8,817 bases of DNA from Clostridiales bacterium (GTDB taxonomy: Bacteria > Bacillota > Clostridia > Lachnospirales > JAITVM01), in assembly GCA_031285815.1 (NCBI GenBank), contig JAITVM010000168.1, forward strand, positions 1 to 8,817, given 5' to 3'. The notes below the pieces were generated by a model that was not told where the DNA came from, searched no databases, and saw nothing but the letters and a program-made list of their open reading frames with translations. The position numbers were made by a program, and so were the translations under genes. Shown here one piece after another: positions 1 to 5,934 of this stretch; position 1 is the first letter of the stretch; each line of letters opens with the position of its first letter.

Positions 1-150
1 TGTGCCTAAAACTGAATCGATAAAAAAAGTTACATATACCGGCGTCAATAAATTAAGCATTACAGTTATAAACGTCGTTACAGCACATAGTACATATAAT
101 AGTTTATCCTTTTTGTTTATAATATAATTCAATTTCCCAAAGCAGGACAA
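1..150 (-). CDS. ABC exporter-like membrane protein, N-terminal fragment (runs off window)
   Basis: Fifty codons are visible, read from a TTG start at 150-148 to the left edge without a stop. The start is chosen because GGAGGTGA (162-155) sits 4 bases upstream of it, an excellent ribosome site; no ATG lies at a suitable distance. The peptide begins MSCFGKLNYI, then a basic stretch (NKKDK, residues 12-16), then a hydrophobic segment (about 17-45) ending in LLTPVYVTFFIDSVLG. The pattern 'two leucines, Pro, several hydrophobics, IDxVL' is typical of the first membrane helix of ABC exporters (ABC_membrane fold). No nucleotide-binding domain can be seen because the rest is outside the window. It is separated by 266 bases and a terminator from the upstream exporter operon, so it is probably its own transcription unit. 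Family placement is inferred from a short segment; another polytopic membrane protein is possible. Confidence 0.6.
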   Translation of the reverse strand, partial: MSCFGKLNYIINKKDKLLYVLCAVTTFITVMLNLLTPVYVTFFIDSVLGT

Positions 151-234
151 GGTCTCACCTCCGAAGTTATTTGTAAGGCTCGATAAAAAATTTGCAAAAA
201 ACAGTATTTCCCTCTCCAACATTTAAAAATCGGC

Positions 235-270
235 AAAAAAAATTGTGCCCGGACTTTTGCCAAACACAAT
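235..270 (-). terminator. Intrinsic terminator downstream of the ABC exporter operon
   Basis: On the minus strand ATTGTGTTTGG (270-260) can pair with CCGGGCACAAT (252-242) around a 7-base loop. This gives an 11-bp stem with three G-U pairs. A run of eight T (242-235) follows at once. It lies about 150 bases after the stop of the upstream ABC gene and about 85 bases before the TTG start of the next one. The simplest reading is the operon terminator; it could also act as an attenuator for the downstream gene, because a promoter-like sequence lies just upstream of it. Confidence 0.7.
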
Positions 271-272
271 AA

Positions 273-301
273 ATTATATTAAAATTTTATTTTTTATTCA
301 A
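273..301 (-). promoter_or_regulatory. Candidate sigma-A promoter for the leftmost ABC gene
   Basis: Minus strand: TTGAAT (301-296), a 17-base spacer, then a perfect TATAAT (278-273). The predicted start of transcription is near 266, inside the 5' arm of the terminator hairpin at 270-242. The leader to the TTG start would be about 115 bases. The match is good, but the surroundings are very AT-rich, so chance similarity is possible. An extended -10 (TGCTATAAT) near 362-354 is an alternative. Confidence 0.45.
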
Positions 302-416
302 GTAGTTTTACAAATTTGTTATAAATTAATTACACAAAAACCAAATAAACACAATTATAGCAAATCCAGCTTCAGTTTGTGCTTTTTAAACTGGGTTTGT
401 TATACTATAGTACTAC

Positions 417-2267
417 CTAGGCTAACTCTGCCGGTTCAAATTGGCTGTTATAGAGCTCATGGTAGAAACCTTTTCTATCAATTAATTCCTGATGGGTGCC
501 TTGTTCCACAATATCCCCTTTATCCATTACAAATATCAGGTCGGCATCTATAATTGTAGAGAGCCTGTGTGCAATTATAAAACTGGTCCTGCCCTTCATT
601 AAATTCGCCATAGCCCTCTGGATTAATATTTCAGTCCTGGTATCTACCGAAGATGTAGCTTCATCCAAAATCAGGATTTTTGGGTCGGAAAGTATTGCAC
701 GGGCTATAGTCAAAAGCTGCCTTTGGCCTTGTGAAACATTTGAAACCTCTTCGTTTAAAAGCATTTCATAGCCACCGGGCAATGTCTTTATAAAATGGTG
801 TACATTAGCTGATTTGGCGGCCTTTATAACTTCCTCGTCTGTCGCGTCCAAATTGCCATAACGGATATTTTCCATTATTGTTCCGCTAAATAACCAAGCA
901 TCCTGAAGCACCATAGAAAAAAGGCCCCTCAAATCATTACGGAAAAAATCTTTTATGTTTATGCCGTCTATTAAAATTTCGCCGGCGCCAATCTCATAAA
1001 AACGCATTAGCAGCTTAACAATTGTGGTTTTGCCGGCACCTGTTGGCCCAACAATGGCAACCTTCTGCCCCGCCTTTATCGATGCGCTAAAATTGTTAAT
1101 AATTATTTCGTCTTCTTTATACCCAAAAACAACATCATTAAACTTAACGCTGCCTTTAATGCCTGCTATTGGTTCGGGGTTACTGGTCTCTTCCGGTTCT
1201 TCAGCCTCTTCCAAAAATTCAAAAACCCGTTCTGCCGCCGCAGCAGTTGACTGCAATAAATTTGAGATTTGGGCAATCTGGGTAATTGGCTGGTTAAAGG
1301 ACCTTATATATTGGATAAAAGAAGTAATATCACCAACCGCTATGCTATTGCGTATAGCCAAGACACCGCCAAAAATACAAACGCCAACATAGCCTAAATT
1401 CCCCACAAACCCCATCAGCGGCATCAACACGCCGGATATAAACTGGGATTTCCATGCCGAGCTATATAATTGGTCGTTATACCCCTTAAATGTTTCGAAT
1501 GCTTTTTCTTCATAATTAAAAGCCTTGACAACTAAATAACCGGAAAAAACTTCTTCAACCTGGCCATTAACATGCCCCAAATATTCTTGCTGCTTTTTAA
1601 AATATTTTTGTGACAATTTTACAGTGACCATAACCACAGATAAGGATATGGGTATAATTAAAATTGCAACTAAAGTCATTGATGGGCTAATACGCAGCAT
1701 CATAATTAAAATACCTACAACCGTTGTAACCGAAGTAATTATTTGTGAGAGCGACTGGTTTAATGTCTGGCTTATTGTATCAACATCATTAGTAACCCTC
1801 GACATAACTTCGCCATGAGTCTGTTTGTCAAAATAACTTAACGGCATCAAGTTGATTTTCTCAGATATTATTTTTCTAAAGTTATATGATATCTTTTGGG
1901 CAACATCTGTTATAATTATCCCCTGGGCAAACATAAATACGGTTGAAGCCACATAAACAGCCAAAAGTTTCCCAACAACACCTAAGAGCCCATTAAAGTC
2001 TATAGAGCCAATGCCGGCACGCATCTGCATTACATTAGTATAAAGCAGTGTAATGCCGCCACCCAAAATTGTCGGCCCCATAATCCCGAACAAAGCTGAC
2101 CCAGCTGCAAAAATCACCACTAGTATAAGGGCTATTGTATATGGCTTTAAATGCAATAATAATTTTGATATAGTATTTTTGAAATTTTTAGGTTTTTCCA
2201 CAACGCCCCTTAAAGGGCCATGCCCGCCGTGCCCGCGGTCAATTTTCGGTTCTTCCTTCTTACTCAT
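417..2267 (-). CDS. Heterodimeric ABC exporter, subunit with the consensus catalytic residues (TM288-like)
   Basis: A 616-residue half-transporter with membrane domain first and ATPase second. A Gly/His-rich cytoplasmic N-terminus (residues 10-20) leads into six predicted membrane helices between about 42 and 335. The ATPase domain spans about 373-605: A-loop Tyr383, Walker A GPTGAGKTT (407-415, Lys413), Q-loop Gln455, signature VSQGQ (511-515), Walker B ILILDE (531-536) with catalytic Glu536, D-loop SSVD (539-542) and switch His567. The signature departs from LSGGQ, while the catalytic Glu and His are intact. That is the pattern of the TM288-type partner in heterodimeric exporters. The ATG at 2267 overlaps the end of the upstream partner gene by 8 bases, and its ribosome site (AGGAGGAG) lies inside that gene, so the two are probably translationally coupled. 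Substrate cannot be read from sequence; drugs, lipids or peptides are typical. Stop is TAG. Confidence 0.93.
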   Translation of the reverse strand: MSKKEEPKIDRGHGGHGPLRGVVEKPKNFKNTISKLLLHLKPYTIALILVVIFAAGSALFGIMGPTILGGGITLLYTNVMQMRAGIGSIDFNGLLGVVGKLLAVYVASTVFMFAQGIIITDVAQKISYNFRKIISEKINLMPLSYFDKQTHGEVMSRVTNDVDTISQTLNQSLSQIITSVTTVVGILIMMLRISPSMTLVAILIIPISLSVVMVTVKLSQKYFKKQQEYLGHVNGQVEEVFSGYLVVKAFNYEEKAFETFKGYNDQLYSSAWKSQFISGVLMPLMGFVGNLGYVGVCIFGGVLAIRNSIAVGDITSFIQYIRSFNQPITQIAQISNLLQSTAAAAERVFEFLEEAEEPEETSNPEPIAGIKGSVKFNDVVFGYKEDEIIINNFSASIKAGQKVAIVGPTGAGKTTIVKLLMRFYEIGAGEILIDGINIKDFFRNDLRGLFSMVLQDAWLFSGTIMENIRYGNLDATDEEVIKAAKSANVHHFIKTLPGGYEMLLNEEVSNVSQGQRQLLTIARAILSDPKILILDEATSSVDTRTEILIQRAMANLMKGRTSFIIAHRLSTIIDADLIFVMDKGDIVEQGTHQELIDRKGFYHELYNSQFEPAELA

Positions 2268-4335
2268 TTTCTAACTCCTCCTTCGAAAGCTGGGAAGCTG
2301 CGATCTGCCTATACACTTCACAATTCTTCAATAAATCGTTATGTTTGCCGATACCGGCAACCTCCCCTTCATCCAGGACGATAATTTGTTCCGCGTTGCG
2401 TATTGTAGAAACCCTTTGTGCCACTATTAAAACAGTACTGCCTTTTAGCTCGTTTTTAAGCGCATCCCTTAAAGCCTTATCAGTTTTGTAATCCAAAGCC
2501 GAAAAACTGTCGTCAAATATTAAAATATCCGATTGTTTGGCTACAGCCCGGGCTATTGCAAGGCGCTGGCGCTGGCCGCCAGAAACATTTGACCCTGATT
2601 GGGCAATAGGCGCTTGGAATTTTTCTTCCTTTTCCATTATAAAACTATAAGCTTGTGAAATTTTTGCGGCTTTAACCATTCCTTCATCTGAAACTGCCTG
2701 GTCTGAAAATTTTATATTTGATTCTATAGTACCGCTGAATAAAAAAGCTTTTTGCGGGATAAAAGCAACCTTTCTACGCAAATCATGTAACCCTACATCC
2801 CTTATATCAACGCCTTCAATTAAAATCTGGCCCTCGTCTATATCATAAAACCTTGGGATAAGGTTTACCAGCGTAGATTTGCCGCTACCGTTACTACCTA
2901 TAAGCGCTGTAGTTTCGCCTGGTTTTGCTATAAAATTTATACCCTTTAAAATATATTCGTCAGCATCCGGATATTTAAATGTTACATTTTTAAACTCAAC
3001 GGCCCCTTTTTGCCCGCCTGTAAAATCTTTTGGGTTTTCTGGGTTTTCTATAGAGGACCCTGTATCCAGCACCTCACTTATCCTTTGGGAAGATACGGCG
3101 GCCCTGGGCATCATTACAGATATCATAGAAATCATTAAAAATGACATCATAATTTGCATTGCGTACTGTATAAAAGCCATTATATCCCCAACTTCTAATA
3201 AATTATTAGCCACATGCGGAGCGCCAAACCAAAGTATGGCTACTGTCGTAAAATTCATTATCAACATCATCATTGGCATCATGCAAACCATAACCCGGGA
3301 TATAAACAAATTTAAATCAGTCAGCTCACGGTTTGTTTTGTCAAACCTGGCCTCTTCATATTTCTGGGTATTAAATGCCCTAATAACCAACATCCCGCTA
3401 AGGAATTCACGGGTAATTTTGTTTAGTGTATCAATAACTTGCTGGATAATTTTAAATTTAGGTATTGCAAACCTAAACATACCCATCACCAAAGCTATTA
3501 TTATAACTACCGAAATAATTACAATAACCGACATTTCCTTATTATAATTAAGCACACGTATTATTCCGCCTATACCTAAAATCGGGGCAAAAATAATCAT
3601 CCGCAGGCCCATATTAAACATATTTGAAACTTGGGTAATATCATTTGTACAACGCGTTATCAATGATGAAGTAGAAAAGCCGTTAAATTCAGAGCTAGAA
3701 AAAGAGACAACTTTTCTAAACACATCGTCCCTTATTGTTTTGGCCATTGAAGCAACAACCTTAGCTGTAATAAACGCGACAAGCACAACACATACCAACG
3801 AAGCAAGCGACCTTAAAAGCATAATGCCGCCTGTTGTTAAAATATATGACATTTGAATGCTTTCTAAGTCTGCGCCCAGCGTTTGATACTCAAGCCTGGC
3901 AAAATTAACTAAACTAAACCCGGTATACCCCTCTTGGTTTTCAGCTTGTGCCCCACCCGGCATATTGGTGCCCATGATAACTGCCGCTTTTTCGGCTATT
4001 AGCCCATCTATAACGCTATCATTTTTTTTATTTAAACTAAACGCCCCATCCCCTGCTGCTTTAGGGAATTTTGGGTTTGCAGCCGCCTCAGAATAATAAT
4101 TCAATATTATAGCCTTTTCATCTTCCGAAGAAGCATCTAATAATTTTCGGAACGCCCCGGAAGATATAATTTCCGGTGCCCGGCTTTCTATGCCGCTATT
4201 TGCTATGCCCGTATTTACTATGTCTGACATATACCCTGGCAAACTAAGCTCATTGTTTGCCTGTAAAAAAAGTAACGCAACAATAAGGGCTATATTTAGA
4301 ATATAAGGTTTTAAATACCTAGCTAACCTCAACAT
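2260..4335 (-). CDS. Heterodimeric ABC exporter, subunit with degenerate ATPase site (TM287-like)
   Basis: A 691-residue half-transporter, first gene of the exporter operon. Helix 1 (about 10-28) is followed by the family motif GYMSDIVNTGI (34-44), then a roughly 110-residue extracytoplasmic insertion (about 47-160) before helix 2 (about 165-190). The usual half-transporter is near 580 residues, and the insertion explains the extra length. Helices 3-6 run to about 408. ATPase domain: A-loop Tyr455, Walker A GSNGSGKST (480-488, Lys486), Q-loop Gln528, normal signature VSGGQ (584-588), Walker B ILIFDD (604-609), D-loop SALD (612-615). Asp609 replaces the catalytic Glu and Gln640 (VAQR) replaces the switch His. 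These are the known marks of the degenerate site in TM287/288-type heterodimers, not decay. The ATG at 4335 is preceded by AAAGGAGA (4348-4341). As paired halves, the two proteins would form one inner-membrane exporter. Confidence 0.93.
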   Translation of the reverse strand: MLRLARYLKPYILNIALIVALLFLQANNELSLPGYMSDIVNTGIANSGIESRAPEIISSGAFRKLLDASSEDEKAIILNYYSEAAANPKFPKAAGDGAFSLNKKNDSVIDGLIAEKAAVIMGTNMPGGAQAENQEGYTGFSLVNFARLEYQTLGADLESIQMSYILTTGGIMLLRSLASLVCVVLVAFITAKVVASMAKTIRDDVFRKVVSFSSSEFNGFSTSSLITRCTNDITQVSNMFNMGLRMIIFAPILGIGGIIRVLNYNKEMSVIVIISVVIIIALVMGMFRFAIPKFKIIQQVIDTLNKITREFLSGMLVIRAFNTQKYEEARFDKTNRELTDLNLFISRVMVCMMPMMMLIMNFTTVAILWFGAPHVANNLLEVGDIMAFIQYAMQIMMSFLMISMISVMMPRAAVSSQRISEVLDTGSSIENPENPKDFTGGQKGAVEFKNVTFKYPDADEYILKGINFIAKPGETTALIGSNGSGKSTLVNLIPRFYDIDEGQILIEGVDIRDVGLHDLRRKVAFIPQKAFLFSGTIESNIKFSDQAVSDEGMVKAAKISQAYSFIMEKEEKFQAPIAQSGSNVSGGQRQRLAIARAVAKQSDILIFDDSFSALDYKTDKALRDALKNELKGSTVLIVAQRVSTIRNAEQIIVLDEGEVAGIGKHNDLLKNCEVYRQIAASQLSKEELENE

Positions 4336-4382
4336 GCAGTTCTCCTTTATCTATTAGAATATTCACTTACATATAAGGGTAT

Positions 4383-4411
4383 TTTATAATTGTATAGAGG
4401 CAACCTATCAA
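4383..4411 (-). promoter_or_regulatory. Promoter of the ABC exporter operon
   Basis: Minus strand: TTGATA (4411-4406), 17-base spacer, TATAAA (4388-4383). The expected transcript start is near 4376, giving a leader of about 40 bases to the ATG at 4335. The -35 hexamer forms part of one arm of the inverted repeat at 4404-4440. A protein binding that dyad would block or modulate this promoter, but no regulator gene is present in the window. Confidence 0.6.
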
Positions 4412-4443
4412 AGCAGGGCCTCAACTTTTCCCTTGATAGGCCC
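4404..4443 (-). repeat. Nested inverted repeats between smpB and the exporter operon
   Basis: Two pairings compete on the minus strand. Hairpin A joins CCTATCAA (4440-4433) with TTGATAGG (4411-4404), a perfect 8-bp stem. Hairpin B joins GGGCCT (4443-4438) with AGGCCC (4421-4416), extended after a 2-base bulge by CAA/TTG (4435-4433 with 4424-4422) around an 8-base loop. They share bases 4440-4438 and 4435-4433, so only one can form at a time. Hairpin B starts 5 bases after the smpB stop codon and could be its terminator, though only TGCTTTG follows it, a poor T-tract. The outer dyad overlaps the -35 box of the exporter promoter and could be an operator. The role is inferred. Confidence 0.55.
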
Positions 4444-4447
4444 TTAA

Positions 4448-4915
4448 TTAAAGGTTCTTTATTTTGAACATTTTTTCCGATTCACGCTTTTGGTCCTTGG
4501 CTGCGATTGATTCACGCTTATCATACAACTTTTTGCCCTTTGCTATTGCAATATCAATTTTTACAAGGCTAGCTTTTAAATATACTTTTATGGGTATGAC
4601 CGTATAACCGTCTTGTGTTATTGCACCGAGAAGTTTAAATATCTCTTTTTTGTGTAGCAAAAGCCTGCGTTTCCTGAGCGGGTCCCTGTTAAAAATATTT
4701 CCATGCTCATAGGGGCTTATATGCATATTAAATATAAATGCCTCGTTGTTTTCTATCCTGACAAACGAATCTTTTAAATTACAACGGCCTTCACGCAAGG
4801 ATTTTACTTCTGTACCTACCAGCTCTATACCAGCTTGGTATGTTTCTTCTATAAAATAATCATGGAATGCCTTTTTATTTTGGGCAAGCAATTTGTAGCT
4901 ATCTTTCTGTGCCAT
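4448..4915 (-). CDS. smpB: SsrA-binding protein SmpB
   Basis: SmpB binds tmRNA and carries it to stalled ribosomes for trans-translation in the cytoplasm. The 155-residue product matches the family length. Recognisable blocks are NKKAFHDYFIEETYQAGIEL (residues 13-32), GTEVKSLREG (34-43), the YEHGN...RDPLRKRRLLLH region (69-88), and the C-terminal tail KGKKLYDKRE (127-136). That tail reaches into the decoding centre in characterised SmpB proteins. The start is the ATG at 4915-4913, with AAGGTGG (4927-4921) 5 bases upstream. A longer reading from a GTG at 4924 is less likely because that GTG lies inside the ribosome site. In many Firmicutes smpB directly follows rnr; here a divergent peptidase gene separates them. 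No tmRNA gene (ssrA) is found beside it: only 112 bases separate smpB from the exporter operon. Confidence 0.97.
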   Translation of the reverse strand: MAQKDSYKLLAQNKKAFHDYFIEETYQAGIELVGTEVKSLREGRCNLKDSFVRIENNEAFIFNMHISPYEHGNIFNRDPLRKRRLLLHKKEIFKLLGAITQDGYTVIPIKVYLKASLVKIDIAIAKGKKLYDKRESIAAKDQKRESEKMFKIKNL

Positions 4916-4945
4916 AAAAACCACCTTATAATTAAATCTTCATAC

Positions 4946-4974
4946 TATGCAAAATATTTACTCTATAATATAAT
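4946..4974 (+). promoter_or_regulatory. Weak candidate promoter for the S41 peptidase gene
   Basis: Two overlapping TATAAT boxes (4964-4969 and 4969-4974) lie 46-56 bases before the GTG start at 5020. The best -35 for the second is TATGCA (4946-4951) with a 17-base spacer, only three of six consensus bases. The boxes overlap the minus-strand -10 of smpB, so the two promoters would face each other across the same site. Low confidence because the region is very AT-rich. Confidence 0.27.
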
Positions 4975-4993
4975 AAAATTACCACTATAGCAA
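4965..4993 (-). promoter_or_regulatory. Promoter of smpB
   Basis: Minus strand: TTGCTA (4993-4988), 17-base spacer, TATTAT (4970-4965). The expected transcript start is near 4958, a leader of about 43 bases before the ATG at 4915. A promoter of its own fits the break between rnr and smpB caused by the inserted plus-strand gene. Confidence 0.5.
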
Positions 4994-5019
4994 TAAAACT
5001 CTAAAAATGGGGCGAGTTT

Positions 5020-5934
5020 GTGAAGAAAAACAAAATTATTAATTACGAAAAAAAATTTAAAAGGATGCGGGTATTGTTCATCCTTTCCACCCTCCTGGCC
5101 TGTTTCATAATTTTCAGGAATATTGATTATTATATTTTTAAATACCTTATATCATATAATTACATTTTTACAGATTCATTAGACGCAATCTATGACCAAG
5201 CTTTAGGGAAAGGCAACTATAGCGGGTACGGAAAAAATTTTGATGAAGTTGTTATGTCTGTATTTACAGAAAAGATACGGTCTATTGATAATGACCGGTA
5301 TACTTATTTATATAACCCAAGCCAATACAAAGCATCAAAAGAAACTACAAAAACCGAGGCACAAAGCGCCAGGGTAGATAAGCTTAGCGATGATACCGCC
5401 TATGTGTTAGCCCCTAATATATCAATATACACCCAAAACTTTTTGGAAAACAATTTTGATAACCTATCCAGCTATAAAAATATAATTATTGATTTACGTG
5501 GAAATTATGGCGGCTCACTGGAGTCCCTATACAAAATAGAAGGCCTGTTCTTACCAAGGGGCACAACCCTCGGTTATGAAACCGCAAGGCTAAAAATTTT
5601 TTCAAAACATTTAAAATCTAAATCCAACCGTTATCTAGTATTTGAAAACATCGTAATCCTACAAGACGAAAGCACCGCCAGCTCTGCCGAAGGGTTTATA
5701 AACGCACTAAAACTAAACCTTGATAATGTTACTACTATTGGCACAACAACTTTTGGCAAAGGCATTGGCCAAATAGTAATGCCCTTAACGTCTGGATACG
5801 CGCTAAAGGCGACGGTTATAACGGTAGAAACGCCAAATTATACTTCAATAAATAAAGTTGGCATAGCCCCGGATATAGAATATACAGGCACCGATATAAT
5901 AGAATATTCTTTGGGGCTTATTGAATCGGAGTAG
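5020..5934 (+). CDS. Membrane-anchored S41-family (C-terminal processing) peptidase lacking a PDZ domain
   Basis: A 304-residue protein with a basic N-terminus, one membrane segment (about 17-32) and an extracytoplasmic S41-like domain. Visible S41 features: DRYTYLYNP (92-100), which resembles the DPYTxYxxP motif before the PDZ domain in CtpA/CtpB; IIIDLRGNYGG (155-165); STASSAEGF (218-226) with the probable nucleophile Ser221; and FGKGIGQ (245-251) with Lys247 and Gln251 at the family's K+4 spacing. Ser to Lys is 26 residues, against 25 in E. coli Prc. The C-terminal GIAPDIEY (281-288) is also typical. The roughly 90-residue PDZ domain is absent, replaced by a short polar linker (about 104-116). 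Start is GTG at 5020, with only a weak ribosome site (GGGGCGAG). It diverges from smpB and its end overlaps the 3' end of rnr by 17 bases. Substrate unknown. Confidence 0.85.
   Translation: MKKNKIINYEKKFKRMRVLFILSTLLACFIIFRNIDYYIFKYLISYNYIFTDSLDAIYDQALGKGNYSGYGKNFDEVVMSVFTEKIRSIDNDRYTYLYNPSQYKASKETTKTEAQSARVDKLSDDTAYVLAPNISIYTQNFLENNFDNLSSYKNIIIDLRGNYGGSLESLYKIEGLFLPRGTTLGYETARLKIFSKHLKSKSNRYLVFENIVILQDESTASSAEGFINALKLNLDNVTTIGTTTFGKGIGQIVMPLTSGYALKATVITVETPNYTSINKVGIAPDIEYTGTDIIEYSLGLIESE

Noticed and set aside
373..393. Inverted repeat CAGTTT/AAACTG just after the exporter operon
   Set aside because: A 6-bp AT-rich stem with no T-tract on the minus strand; the hairpin at 235-270 is a much better terminator.
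245..553. A 102-residue open frame on the plus strand
   Set aside because: It overlaps the terminator, the intergenic region and the 3' end of the ABC gene on the other strand, and it shows no ribosome site or recognisable domain.
2879..3547. A 222-residue open frame opposite the first exporter subunit
   Set aside because: Antisense shadow of a clearly conserved ABC gene; hydrophobic only because it mirrors membrane-helix codons.
4336..4447. Possible tmRNA gene (ssrA) next to smpB
   Set aside because: The gap is only 112 bases, holds promoter and hairpin sequences, and shows no tRNA-like ends or tag-coding frame.
4913..4927. GTG start for smpB three codons upstream
   Set aside because: The GTG (4924-4922) is part of the AAGGTGG ribosome site, so translation should begin at the ATG 4915.
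5080..5106. Lipoprotein signal (LLAC) in the S41 peptidase
   Set aside because: The hydrophobic stretch continues past the Cys (FIIF) and the -2 residue is Leu, so an uncleaved membrane anchor is more likely.
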